Shown: positions 1 through 9,366 of the stretch, piece by piece
How the letters are laid out: every line of letters starts with the position of its first letter
How positions within the stretch are numbered: position 1 is the stretch's first letter
Source: Akkermansiaceae bacterium
Lineage (GTDB): Bacteria > Verrucomicrobiota > Verrucomicrobiia > Verrucomicrobiales > Akkermansiaceae
NCBI GenBank assembly: GCA_024233115.1
Contig: JACKQB010000001.1
Span: forward strand, 682,001-746,000
Length of the DNA: 64,000 bases
Direction of reading: 5' to 3'
Notes under the pieces: generated by a model
Told to the model about the DNA's origin: nothing
The model's database searches: none
The model's input: only the letters and a program-made list of their open reading frames with translations
Program-made: the position numbers and the translations under genes

Positions 1-335
1 CCCCTGCCTGGTGTGGTCATGTGCAGCTGCGCCGGACTTTTGCCCGTCAGGATCGACGCCCTGCTTGGTGAGCACATCGGTGCGGGTGCATAGGCGTTGG
101 AAAAACAGGTGCCACGGTCTGCCAACTGGTCGAGCCGTGGAGTCTGGTAGAAGTCGCTACACGACTCAGCAATCCCGGGGTCCAGCTGGCGCGACAAACC
201 GGTCCACCCCATGTCATCGACGAGGATGAAGATGATGTTAGGTGGCTTGGTTTCGGAGCCAGCGGCTGTGGCAAACATCATGCCAACGAAGAGGCTGATG
301 AGGGAGACCATGGGAAATAAGCGGGTTGTTCTCAT
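1..335 (-). CDS. Sulfatase, N-terminal part (cut by window edge)
   Basis: This is the first 111 codons of a type I sulfatase; the rest lies beyond the left edge. The start at 335 gives a secretion signal (MRTTRLFPMVSLISLFVGMM...A) followed by the family opening PNIIFILVDDMG, whose two Asp residues bind Ca2+. Further on, CSPSR matches the CxPSR maturation motif, in which the Cys is converted to formylglycine and becomes the nucleophile. The enzyme is probably periplasmic and removes sulfate esters from a glycan. It starts 14 nt after the DUF1566 gene and follows the FGE-like fusion gene and a GH95 enzyme on the same strand, which suggests a sulfated-fucan-type locus. The family call is firm; the substrate is inference. 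Confidence 0.9.
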   Translation of the reverse strand, partial: MRTTRLFPMVSLISLFVGMMFATAAGSETKPPNIIFILVDDMGWTGLSRQLDPGIAESCSDFYQTPRLDQLADRGTCFSNAYAPAPMCSPSRASILTGKSPAQLHMTTPGR

Positions 336-349
336 GATGGCGTTGGGGT

Positions 350-1924
350 TTAGCGGCGATGCGGTGGGCTGGGACGTCTGTTAGCTGGCGGGCCGGTGGG
401 GGCTTCCTGTTGCGAGATATAGCCGTCGCCGTTTGTATCGAGATGGTTGAAATGGTTTTTCGGCCCGTCGAATTCATCTATGGAAACCTTGCCGTCCTTG
501 TTGCGATCGAGCCGCGCCACAAACCCGGCCCGGCCAGCGGGAGGTTGGCGGTCGTCCCTTGTGATTCCTCGCTCCGGCGCTGCTGGAGCTTGCTGTGCTT
601 CCGGGTTGGCTGAATGGTCGGGTTTTTCCACCGCCGGCCCGGTCGTCACCGGGTTTGCCTTCCCTCCGCGCACGCAGCGGACGAAGTTGTAGATCCGCAG
701 CACATCACCCTGTGGCCCGCGACCGTGCGGGGTGGCCGAGGGGTCGCCGGATTTGGGATCACTGCGCTGGCAGCCGGCACCGTGGACATCCATGAGGATT
801 TTATCGCCGGTCCGCCGGTCCGTCATCCAGCCGTATCCTTTGCCAAAACAAACATACACCGCCGATCTTCCGCCGCCGCCCCTTCGGTGGGTGGTGCCCG
901 TCCAGTAATACGGGTAATCATTTTCCCCGCCTTCCGTGACCCGACTGGTCTGAAACAGGGGATCAATGGCCGCCGAGATTGTGGTCGCCGGGGAGCGCGA
1001 GTAATCGACGATGCTTTGCAGCTCCTTGGCATTGGGCAGCCGCCAATCGGAATGGCCTGCATAGTCGAGCGACTCGGACCACGCCAGTGCCTGCTGCCAG
1101 TTTAACTTGCCGTCCTTGTCCTTGCCCGCCTTCAGCATCCCGCTATCCACCGTCATCCATGTGAGTCCGGTCGCATGATCGGTGATGGTGCCATCCTTGT
1201 TGTCGACCAATTTGTTTTTCCCGTAATGATCATTCCCCCGGACGTAGAGGACAAAAAACTTTTTATCAGCATTTCCGCGCGGGTCTTTCATCGGGTATCC
1301 CTTGATCCTGCCGTCTGCAAAATTCACCCCGAACACGGTGTCATTGCCGCGCATCGTTTGGTGGACATATTTTGTTGAAGTGGCGAACTGGGAGTCGATG
1401 ATCCGCTCGGACTGGGCACCGTTGTTAGGGTTGCCGTATTGGAATTTGAAAACCTGTGTGTCGATAAACGGCTTGAGCCTTGAGGTATCGGTGCTGTGGA
1501 CATCCGGATCTGTGCCGCTGAACAGGATCAACGAGTAGAGTTCCTTGATGGTCGGTAGCCGCCAATCCGAGTGGCCACCGGTCCGGCACTTCGAGGCTCC
1601 TTGCACCGCCTGCCGGTAGGTCATTTTCTCCCCGGGATCGGTCTGCCACATCAACCCGGTAACCAGATCGGTGGCGGTGCCATTGCCGTGCACCTGGTAA
1701 CTTGGTTGATTGCCCGCATAGTGTGCGTCCTGGCCGAAATACGGTGATTGGACTTGAGGAAAAGCCACCTGCACCTTGTCGTCATAGCAGCGTATCTGGC
1801 CGGTATCGACAATCGGGTAGGTCGGCTGTTTCGCTGTTTCAGCTGCGGCCAGGCATGTTCCGGCGAGGGTGCCCATTGAAAAACAGGCGCCAACTAGAGG
1901 CAGTGCAATGCGTGTCGTTTTCAT
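350..1924 (-). CDS. Secreted DUF1566 (Lcl) protein with C-terminal EF-hand pair
   Basis: About 524 residues. I chose the ATG at 1924 over one at 1981 because it begins a clean signal peptide (MKTTRIALPLVGACFS...LAG). Two DUF1566/Lcl-type modules can be seen, each with the family signature HSDWRLP followed by KEL and a nearby TGLMW or TGLTW motif, around residues 80-130 and 250-320. The C-terminus carries two EF-hand loops, DRNKDGKVSIDE and DTNGDGYISQQE, which should bind Ca2+. DUF1566 proteins are mostly extracytoplasmic and of unknown biochemical role. The gene lies between the di-haem/FGE-like gene and the sulfatase and is likely co-transcribed with them. The domain call is solid; the function is unknown. 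Confidence 0.8.
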   Translation of the reverse strand: MKTTRIALPLVGACFSMGTLAGTCLAAAETAKQPTYPIVDTGQIRCYDDKVQVAFPQVQSPYFGQDAHYAGNQPSYQVHGNGTATDLVTGLMWQTDPGEKMTYRQAVQGASKCRTGGHSDWRLPTIKELYSLILFSGTDPDVHSTDTSRLKPFIDTQVFKFQYGNPNNGAQSERIIDSQFATSTKYVHQTMRGNDTVFGVNFADGRIKGYPMKDPRGNADKKFFVLYVRGNDHYGKNKLVDNKDGTITDHATGLTWMTVDSGMLKAGKDKDGKLNWQQALAWSESLDYAGHSDWRLPNAKELQSIVDYSRSPATTISAAIDPLFQTSRVTEGGENDYPYYWTGTTHRRGGGGRSAVYVCFGKGYGWMTDRRTGDKILMDVHGAGCQRSDPKSGDPSATPHGRGPQGDVLRIYNFVRCVRGGKANPVTTGPAVEKPDHSANPEAQQAPAAPERGITRDDRQPPAGRAGFVARLDRNKDGKVSIDEFDGPKNHFNHLDTNGDGYISQQEAPTGPPANRRPSPPHRR

Positions 1925-2098
1925 TGTGATGTGGGGGTGTTTTGGTTTCCGTATTGTTTCAGTCTTGGTTTCAAAACGCATACTGATGACACTCTATTAA
2001 GCGGATGTGTTTTCCCAACATCTTTTTTGTTAAGCTGGTGTAAAAAGTGAATGGCGGCCGAGGGAGCTTCCAGAGTGGAGTTTGGCCCGGTTTTGAGT

Positions 2099-5000
2099 TC
2101 ATTCTTCAATGATGATGCGGAAGCCGACGTTATAGACCTTTTGGTAACGAGGGTAGGCAAGGCGGTGGCTTGAGGTGGCCCGGTGGGGTCGGTCTCTCCA
2201 TGAGCCGCCACGCACGGTGCGGAGGATGTTGTCGGGCTCGGTTTTTGAAACATCGGGATACGACTGATAGGTGGAGCGTGTCCACTCGGCGACGTTGCCG
2301 TGCATGTCGTGCAGCCCCCACGGGTTGGCCCGGTATTTTTTGGGAGGCTGGGCGAGGAAACTGCCGTCGTTGACGCTGTTGACGGCAGGGGTGTAGGCTT
2401 CGTAGCGGTTTGGACTGGGGATTTTTACAAGCTGGAAATACTGGTATTTCCCTTTGGCGGAATCCTCGACGTAATCCTGGAGCCGGATATCGGCGAGATT
2501 GGAGTAGGCGCTGAAGTCGGTTCCATGCTGGCCGTACCAGAAGGGGGTTCCCGTGCCGGCGCGACATGCCCATTCCCACTGGGCCTCGGTGGGCAAGGTG
2601 ACCTTTTTTCCCGTCTTATTAGACAACCAGCTACAGAAGGACATGGCCTGATCCCAACTGAGACGTACTGCGGGGAGTTCATCCTTGTTAGTGTCATAAC
2701 AGGCTTGTCCGAATTGATAACCCTGCCGGTCTTCGGAGCGGCTGTCATGGGCTGGTAAATAGACCCTCAGCTGGGCATTGGTAATTTCCGCATCAGCCAT
2801 CCAGAACCCCTTTTGGATGGTTTGGTGATGCATGGGGAGCTCGTCTAACGATCCATCAGGTGAACCCATGGTGAATGTTCCGGAAGGAATATAAACAAGA
2901 CGGACCGATTGCCCGCCACCGAGGTCTACAGAGATACTGTCGCGCTTCCCGGAGGATACTTTGGCGGTGAACTTCAATGCCCCTGATTGACGGGTATGCT
3001 TTTCAGCCTGTTGATCAGGAATGGGGTGTTGTTGGGGAGCTTTCGCAGGTTTGGGGTTGGTGGCTCCGAAGGGTTTGCGATAAGCGCTGTGGAGTGCTGC
3101 CAGTTCGTTGGAGCGTTGCATGCCTTTTTTGACCCCCGCCTCCACGGGAAGTCCGCGCACGATGTCGAGACGGTTTCCGTGGTAGGGAGTGTTGAAATCA
3201 ATCCAACGGTAGATGCACTGCCACTCATTTTGATCTAACTTCACTCCATGGTGCCCTTTTTTCAGCATCTGGACAAGTTCGGTGGTGTCGGCACTGTATT
3301 CCTTGGGTGTTAGAATGCCCATGTCGCTTTCAATACCAGGTCCACGGGCGAGTTTGAAAAGTTGGTAGTAGCTTTCGGAGAACCGACCACCAAAGGTAGG
3401 GCGGGCTGATCCTGAGTAACGCACATTCCAATCCTTCAAGGGGATTGCGGTGAGATTGGGGATCGGGTTGGTGAGGTAGTCTTGACGCGTGCTGGTGTAA
3501 CGACCATTGGCGGGATGGCCGTCGTGGCAACTGACGCACTTTTGGTCAAGGATCGGCTGGAGCTCGGAGGTAAAACTGAAGTTTGCAACATCCTCTAACC
3601 AACTTTCCAAAGGGAATGGTGTGGAGGTGGCTGCCGTGGTCTGTTTGGGTAAAGGGCTTTCGTGTGAGCTTTCGTGGCAGCCCACACAGGACACCCGCTC
3701 ACCGGGTTGGCCGATGAACCAGCTGCGCATGATTTGCAGTGCCTGGCCTTCGGCATCGAGTGGCAGTAAAAAGATAGGCGTATTCGCCGGTATGGTGAAG
3801 TGGGCTGAACCATCGGGGTGGACAGGAACGGTGCCGAGGACTTTTTTGATGTCCCAGGGGCCGTCCATGCCAATTGTGCCTAACAATCCTCCACTTCCCT
3901 GTCCGGGATGAGGTGAGCTGGGTGAGAACTCGTATGAGCAGACGCGCAGGGACTTGACCGTGCCACGAGGAATGCCCTTGAGTCCGGGGCCGTGGTAAAT
4001 GTCCTGGATATAGACACTGGCAGTGCTTTGGCTATCGTCCACCCGGTTGGCAAGAATCGGAGGGGGCGCGGTTTTTTTCAGGGGGATGGGTTCAAAAAAC
4101 CCGTAGCCTTCCTGCTCCATCAGCAGGGTGCGGTTATCAAAGATATCAACCAGATAGACACCCCACAGTGCCTCGGGCGATGGTTTCATGGAAACCAGGA
4201 AATACTTGCCGGCTCCCTTGTTGGTATTGCTTTGGGCGACAGGAAACGGCTGAGTCATTTGCGGCCAGATGCCATCGGCGAGACGGTCACGAACCGGAGC
4301 ATCAACCTTTTTCCCATAACCGGGGATTTCCTGGACCACACCATCCGCGTCGTGTTCACCGAGACGGGGGTCGACGAGTAACATCCTTCCCGTGCGTGAG
4401 TTGCCGTGGTGTCCCGTGGCAATTCCCACCACCATGGACGCGTGGCCGGGGATGGGTCGGGCGTAGAAAAAGGATGTGGGGAAGTAGGAGTTGGTAAACA
4501 GATAAGATTTCTGGCTGGTGCCATCCGGGTGCATGGTCATCAGGATACGCGAGTTCGAGTGGGGGAGGTCGCTGTATTCCCAGCGGAGATAGAGAACCCG
4601 GCCATCGTTCATCATGGTGGGGCACCAGCTGCTGTCCTGGTCGAATGATAACTGCCGGCTCTTTCCTGTGGCCGGCGTGAATCGGTAAACACTCGACATG
4701 CGGGGTTTGCCATCGATGCATGGCATGCCGCAGAAGGTGGCGGTGGAGGTGAAAATGATATCGCCATCAGGGAGGTAGCAGGAATCGAAGTGATCCACAT
4801 CCATGCCGTCTGAGTCAGGAGTGATTTGGTTGAGGTTCTTGCCATCGGTGCCGATTTCAAACAACCGGTATGCGCCCTGGGCGTTAACTGAAGAGAACAT
4901 GACTTTATCACCATTGAAATGCAGATCTAGATCGCTGATGAGCTGCTTCTTCGGAGTTTGGAAAATGGGCTGGTAGGAGGGGCTTTGTTTGAACGATTGA

Positions 5001-5485
5001 ATCAGCGCGATTTCGCTGGATAGGTTGCGGTTTGAATTCCACATCGAAGAGAAATTTCCAGCCGGCATACCGATGTTTCTGCCCATGGAGGTTCTATCCC
5101 TGTTTTTGCCAAGATGCCTTCGGACTAACAGGATGTTGTCAAAATCAAGAGCCGGGTTGGCAAGCAGGGCACGCTTCTGAAGTCGGTTGAGAGCCTCGAT
5201 TTTCGGGGTGGTCTCACTGAGTCGCTCGACCATGCGCAGCTCCGCAAGAAACTTTTCCCCCTCATAGGCCTTGCCGTGGTCTTTTTCAATATCGTCGATC
5301 GCCCTGCGCAGAGAGGTGATTTTTTCCTCCGTCGTTTGGGTTTTGACCACCTCGGGAAAAGGCACCGATGTGCGGCCCCCTGGCTTTTTCCCCACCTGTC
5401 CGTCCGCCGCGATCGACAAAGACATGAACAAACTCAAACACACCAATCCATTTCCAGGGGACCTGACCGTCATAGTGGTTTTCAC
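2099..5485 (-). CDS. Multidomain di-haem c protein with C-terminal FGE-like domain
   Basis: This 1128-residue secreted protein begins with a signal peptide (MKTTMTVRSPGNGLVCLSLFMSLSIA). Residues about 160-560 look like a beta-propeller related to the middle domain of hydrazine synthase alpha-type proteins. Two covalent haem motifs follow, CVGCH near residue 600 and CVSCH near 650. Residues about 860-1128 form a formylglycine-generating-enzyme-type fold (IPSGTFTMGS; LPTEAQWEWACRAG; GNVAEW; VRGGSW; NVGFR). The Cys pair that FGE uses for catalysis, after RGGS, is absent (RGGSWRDRPHR), so maturation activity is doubtful. Such fusions are common in Planctomycetes and Verrucomicrobia and are generally uncharacterised. 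The sulfatase two genes downstream makes the FGE-like fold notable, but a binding or structural role is as likely. Confidence 0.75.
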   Translation of the reverse strand: MKTTMTVRSPGNGLVCLSLFMSLSIAADGQVGKKPGGRTSVPFPEVVKTQTTEEKITSLRRAIDDIEKDHGKAYEGEKFLAELRMVERLSETTPKIEALNRLQKRALLANPALDFDNILLVRRHLGKNRDRTSMGRNIGMPAGNFSSMWNSNRNLSSEIALIQSFKQSPSYQPIFQTPKKQLISDLDLHFNGDKVMFSSVNAQGAYRLFEIGTDGKNLNQITPDSDGMDVDHFDSCYLPDGDIIFTSTATFCGMPCIDGKPRMSSVYRFTPATGKSRQLSFDQDSSWCPTMMNDGRVLYLRWEYSDLPHSNSRILMTMHPDGTSQKSYLFTNSYFPTSFFYARPIPGHASMVVGIATGHHGNSRTGRMLLVDPRLGEHDADGVVQEIPGYGKKVDAPVRDRLADGIWPQMTQPFPVAQSNTNKGAGKYFLVSMKPSPEALWGVYLVDIFDNRTLLMEQEGYGFFEPIPLKKTAPPPILANRVDDSQSTASVYIQDIYHGPGLKGIPRGTVKSLRVCSYEFSPSSPHPGQGSGGLLGTIGMDGPWDIKKVLGTVPVHPDGSAHFTIPANTPIFLLPLDAEGQALQIMRSWFIGQPGERVSCVGCHESSHESPLPKQTTAATSTPFPLESWLEDVANFSFTSELQPILDQKCVSCHDGHPANGRYTSTRQDYLTNPIPNLTAIPLKDWNVRYSGSARPTFGGRFSESYYQLFKLARGPGIESDMGILTPKEYSADTTELVQMLKKGHHGVKLDQNEWQCIYRWIDFNTPYHGNRLDIVRGLPVEAGVKKGMQRSNELAALHSAYRKPFGATNPKPAKAPQQHPIPDQQAEKHTRQSGALKFTAKVSSGKRDSISVDLGGGQSVRLVYIPSGTFTMGSPDGSLDELPMHHQTIQKGFWMADAEITNAQLRVYLPAHDSRSEDRQGYQFGQACYDTNKDELPAVRLSWDQAMSFCSWLSNKTGKKVTLPTEAQWEWACRAGTGTPFWYGQHGTDFSAYSNLADIRLQDYVEDSAKGKYQYFQLVKIPSPNRYEAYTPAVNSVNDGSFLAQPPKKYRANPWGLHDMHGNVAEWTRSTYQSYPDVSKTEPDNILRTVRGGSWRDRPHRATSSHRLAYPRYQKVYNVGFRIIIEE

Positions 5486-5559
5486 TACGTGTTCCGGGAG
5501 GTCGATATATCATCAGATGCCATATTGCGATAGAAACCCGGGTAAGCAGTCGATTGAGC

Positions 5560-7872
5560 TTATGGAAGAGGCGATACGGCGCGGCCGGCTGTGAGCTTGA
5601 TGGTTTTTGTCTTGCCTTCGATGACGACATCCACCGATTGATCGTGCTGTGAAAGAAGTTCCGCGCTTTTGAGTTTTCCGTTTTCCCAATCCATATTGAC
5701 GGTGATATTCCCCCTCGCTTTGAGGCCTTTGACGGAGCCTGTCTTCCAGCGGTCTGGCAGGGCGGGCAGGAGCAGGATTTTGACGCCGTGGCTTTGCACA
5801 AGCATTTCGGCCACGCCAGCGGTGTAACCAAAGTTACCATCAATCTGAAACGGTGGATGGGCGCACCAGAGGTTGTCGTAGACCCGACTGCTGATAAAGT
5901 TGTTGATCAGCTTGTGCGCCCTGTTGCCATCGTGGAAACGTGCCCAGATGTTGACTTTCCAGCCCATGCTCCAGCCGGTGGCGCCGTCGCCCCGGTAGTT
6001 CATCGATTGTTCGGCAGCGGCTGTTAGTTTTTGGTCGCGTCCTTTGATGATCTGGCGACCTGGGTAGACGGCCCAGAGATGGGACATGTGGCGGTGCTGT
6101 TTTTTGTTGATGCCTTCTTCATACTTATCCTGTCGCCACTCATGGAGCTGGCCGTATTTTCCGATTTTGAGTGGCTGGAGTTTGCTTCTCAGTTCTTTGA
6201 GCCTGGTTGCCAATGCTTGGTCGGTGCCGAGAATGTCGGTTGCTTCAATGCAATTGGTGAACAGCTCCCAGATGATCATGGTCTGGTAATAGGCACCATC
6301 GGAGAGAGGCCCCCATTCCGGGGAAAAACTGGGTGAGGCAACGAGGTGGCCCTCCTTGCTCGTCTGGAGGCTATCGACCCAGAATTCGGCGGCGCCCTTG
6401 AGGATCGGCCAGGCGACTTCCTTGAGGTATGTTTGGTCCTGGGTGTATGCGTAGTGGTCCCAGATATTCTGGCAAAGGAAGGCGGCGCTTTCGGCCTCCA
6501 ACATGTGGATGCCACGGTTAGGCCCCGGAGGTGTGTATCCCCAGACGTTGGCTGAATGGTGGGCCACCCAGCCGCGGGCGTTGTAATGAACTTTCGCGGA
6601 TTTCTCTCCGTTTTTCTGTAGATCACGCGTCCAGCGGATGACAGGTTCAAAGCATTCTGATAGATTGCACTGGTCGGTAGGCCAGTAGTTCATCTGCATG
6701 TTGATATTCAGATGGTAGTCGCCATTCCATGGGGGGGTGTTGGAGATGTTCCAGAGCCCTTGCAGATTGGCTGGCATTGAGCCGGGTCGGGAGCACGCTA
6801 TCATCAGGTAGCGACCGTATTGGAATACGAGATTTTCAAGGCCGGGGTCGTTTTTATCTTTGGCGTAGGCCTTGCGTCTCTCATCGGTGGGGAGCTTGGA
6901 TCGGTCGTTGCCGTCGATTTGCAGGGTAACGCGCTGGTAGAGATTCTGGTGGTCGGCAACGTGATCTTTTTTGATGGCGGGGTAGGGTTTTCCTTTGATG
7001 TCGGATAGTGTTTTTGTGTTTTTGCTCTTCGGTGATGAGCCTAGATACCGGGCTTCCATGGATAGTCGGTAGTTGGTAGCGCCGGTCATGATGACGGTGA
7101 GTGCATTGGCGCCTTCGATTCTCAAGGCAGAGGCATCGTTCACAGCGGTGACCTTGCCGCCTTGGGGGTGAAACTGGTAGCGGGCTTCGAATTTCATGCC
7201 TGTCTTGCCGGGCGTGCCGGTATCGATTTCGCCTGTAACAACCAGGGTATTCCCCTCGACGGTCACTTGGCTTTTTTTATGCAGGGATGAAAGTCCGAAG
7301 GTCAGGTTGATCGATCCTTTTTTATCGGCAGTAAAGCGCATTACGGAAACCTGGTCAGGATAAGAACAGAAGTATTCACGCTGGTAGTGCGTGCCCTGGT
7401 GGAGGTAGCTGACGTGGGAAACAGCCGTGTTGAGATCGAGGCTACGACGGTATTCGCTGACATTGTTGAGGTCGTGGCCGATGTCGATGTTGGCATTACA
7501 AAACGATTGGTAGGCTCCGAAGTCGGGTTTTCCGTAGCCATGGAGGCTACAGAATTCCATGGCGACTTTTTTGATCTCCGACTGAGGTGCATCTTCCTTG
7601 ATGAGCTTGCGAAGTTTTTTGAGTGTCTCATAGGAGCCTTCTCGGTCGTTCTTCGGTTCGAACCAGCCGCTCCACATGCTGTCTTCATTGAAGACGATGG
7701 TTTCCTTGTCAGTTTCGCCGAAGGGGATCATGCCGATCCGGCCATTACCAAGCGGCAGACCATCCGTCCAGGTCTTGGCTGGCTTTTTGAACCAAAGGGA
7801 TGTGGCGTTCCCGGCAAGGGCGAGGGTGCTTGTTAGGCAGGCGAGGAGTAGATAGAGTATATTCTTCATCAT
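5560..7872 (-). CDS. GH95 family alpha-L-fucosidase-like enzyme
   Basis: This 770-residue protein has a signal peptide (MMKNILYLLLACLTSTLALA). The family GH95 pattern is clear: LPLGNGRIG near residue 40, then FNEDSMWSG, an N-terminal beta-sandwich, and an (alpha/alpha)6 barrel with RPGSMPANLQGLWN and NYWPTDQCNLSE, in which the NLQG and conserved Asn/Glu residues belong to the active-site region. GH95 enzymes invert alpha-1,2-L-fucosyl (sometimes alpha-L-galactosyl) linkages. It is probably periplasmic. The gene lies 74 nt upstream of the di-haem/FGE-like gene on the same strand and may share its transcript. The family is confident; fucose versus galactose specificity cannot be read from sequence. 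Confidence 0.9.
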   Translation of the reverse strand: MMKNILYLLLACLTSTLALAGNATSLWFKKPAKTWTDGLPLGNGRIGMIPFGETDKETIVFNEDSMWSGWFEPKNDREGSYETLKKLRKLIKEDAPQSEIKKVAMEFCSLHGYGKPDFGAYQSFCNANIDIGHDLNNVSEYRRSLDLNTAVSHVSYLHQGTHYQREYFCSYPDQVSVMRFTADKKGSINLTFGLSSLHKKSQVTVEGNTLVVTGEIDTGTPGKTGMKFEARYQFHPQGGKVTAVNDASALRIEGANALTVIMTGATNYRLSMEARYLGSSPKSKNTKTLSDIKGKPYPAIKKDHVADHQNLYQRVTLQIDGNDRSKLPTDERRKAYAKDKNDPGLENLVFQYGRYLMIACSRPGSMPANLQGLWNISNTPPWNGDYHLNINMQMNYWPTDQCNLSECFEPVIRWTRDLQKNGEKSAKVHYNARGWVAHHSANVWGYTPPGPNRGIHMLEAESAAFLCQNIWDHYAYTQDQTYLKEVAWPILKGAAEFWVDSLQTSKEGHLVASPSFSPEWGPLSDGAYYQTMIIWELFTNCIEATDILGTDQALATRLKELRSKLQPLKIGKYGQLHEWRQDKYEEGINKKQHRHMSHLWAVYPGRQIIKGRDQKLTAAAEQSMNYRGDGATGWSMGWKVNIWARFHDGNRAHKLINNFISSRVYDNLWCAHPPFQIDGNFGYTAGVAEMLVQSHGVKILLLPALPDRWKTGSVKGLKARGNITVNMDWENGKLKSAELLSQHDQSVDVVIEGKTKTIKLTAGRAVSPLP

Positions 7873-7950
7873 TCTATGGATCTGATGAAGGAAATACGCC
7901 CTAGGATCGGATTTCGTTCAAGGTATAAAAGAGTATTTGGTACAGCGTTT

Positions 7951-9366
7951 CTAATTCCACCCACCACCGAGACTTTTATGGAGGCGTATCCAGAGTTGCA
8001 TCATCTGGCTTTTTACCCTGATCTCGGTGATTTCGACCTCGCGCAAGCGCTCTTCTTCGACGAGTACATCGATGCGATCGGTAGCGCCTGCCTCATAGTT
8101 GCTTTGAATGCGTTTGACAGCTGACGCGGTGGCGGCCCGGGCACGTTGCACGATGGCGAGTTTGCGTGTTTCTGAGTGGAGGTTGGCCAGGCTGGATTCC
8201 ACTTCGCCAATTGCGGCGAGCGATGATTTCTGATAGCGCAGCATGGCGGCTTTTTGCCGGGCATTGGCAGCTTCGAGAGCCGCTTTGTTCGAGCCGGCTG
8301 TAAATGGTGACCACCGTACTTGCGGACTGTATTGCCAGAAAAAGTCGGAGGGGTTAAATAGATTGCCGGACGAGCTGCTGACATTGGCCGGACCGCCGCC
8401 GATGGAAAATCTGGGATAAAAACTGGATACCGCCACACCTATGTCCTCGGTTGCGGCTGCCAGCTCACGTTCTGCGATGCGCACATCGGGTCGGCGCAGA
8501 ATCAAGTCGGCGGGAAGTCCCGTGCGCACCATGGGTAGCGAGGCAGGCAGGGACCGGGCGGCGACGCGACGCCCGTCCAGGGCACCGGGTTGGATACCTA
8601 ACAGAAGCGAGAGGCGTCGGAGTTGGGTAACGATGCCGGCTTCGAGAGGTGGGATGTTTGCTTGGATCATCGCGAGCCGTGCGCGTGCGCGGTCGAAGTC
8701 CAATCGACTACTGGCACCGGCGGCAAGGCGTTGTTTGGTGTCATTGGTTTGCGATTGCTGGAGTTTGACCTGTGCATTCACCTTGGCGAGCTGCTCACGC
8801 ATTCCTGCGATGGTGAAATAGGTTTCAGTGACCTCGGCGGCGATAGCGAGTCGGGTGGCATGCAGAGCTTCCTGGGCGGCTTGCTCCCGCGCCTTGGCGC
8901 CACGGATTTTTCTTTTACCTCCGCCAAAGACATCGATTTCCCAGCTGACATCAATACCGGCACTCCAGTATTTCAGTGAGCTGTCCAGAAAGCCAGCTCC
9001 GGCCATGGTACCGAAGGAATCGAGGCCGGGCATACTGGACAGGCTGGTATGTGTGTATGAGGTGCTGGCATCAGCCCGCGGCAGGATGGCACTGGCTGCC
9101 TGTTTTCGGAGTGCCCGGGCTTCACGTATGCGCTGCCCGGCGATGGCGATGTCGTGATTGTTTTCCAAGGCTTGGTCGACCAGGCGGTTCAGCTCGGAGC
9201 TGCCGAGCTTGCGCCACCATTTGTCAAGACTAACAGGTCTGCTGCCGCCGCCCCTGAACTTCGCGGCATGCCCGACCTTGGGTGGGCCTTGGTAGTCGGG
9301 CCCCACCGGTTTGCAGGCGCTGAGTAATACACACAGGGTAATGGACGTGAGTTGGATTGTTTTCAT
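7951..9366 (-). CDS. Outer-membrane efflux lipoprotein (TolC/NodT type)
   Basis: This 471-residue protein has a lipobox (LCVLLSAC, Cys about residue 18) followed by GPDYQGPP, a signature of NodT-type RND/ABC efflux channels. Two long alpha-helical repeats rich in Ala, Gln and Arg (around residues 180-260 and 380-460) and the motif LRRPDVR are typical. The protein forms the outer-membrane exit duct of a tripartite exporter. Its ATG overlaps the stop of the adaptor gene by 4 nt, so it is the last gene of the ATPase-permease-adaptor-channel operon. Substrate unknown. Confidence 0.92.
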   Translation of the reverse strand: MKTIQLTSITLCVLLSACKPVGPDYQGPPKVGHAAKFRGGGSRPVSLDKWWRKLGSSELNRLVDQALENNHDIAIAGQRIREARALRKQAASAILPRADASTSYTHTSLSSMPGLDSFGTMAGAGFLDSSLKYWSAGIDVSWEIDVFGGGKRKIRGAKAREQAAQEALHATRLAIAAEVTETYFTIAGMREQLAKVNAQVKLQQSQTNDTKQRLAAGASSRLDFDRARARLAMIQANIPPLEAGIVTQLRRLSLLLGIQPGALDGRRVAARSLPASLPMVRTGLPADLILRRPDVRIAERELAAATEDIGVAVSSFYPRFSIGGGPANVSSSSGNLFNPSDFFWQYSPQVRWSPFTAGSNKAALEAANARQKAAMLRYQKSSLAAIGEVESSLANLHSETRKLAIVQRARAATASAVKRIQSNYEAGATDRIDVLVEEERLREVEITEIRVKSQMMQLWIRLHKSLGGGWN

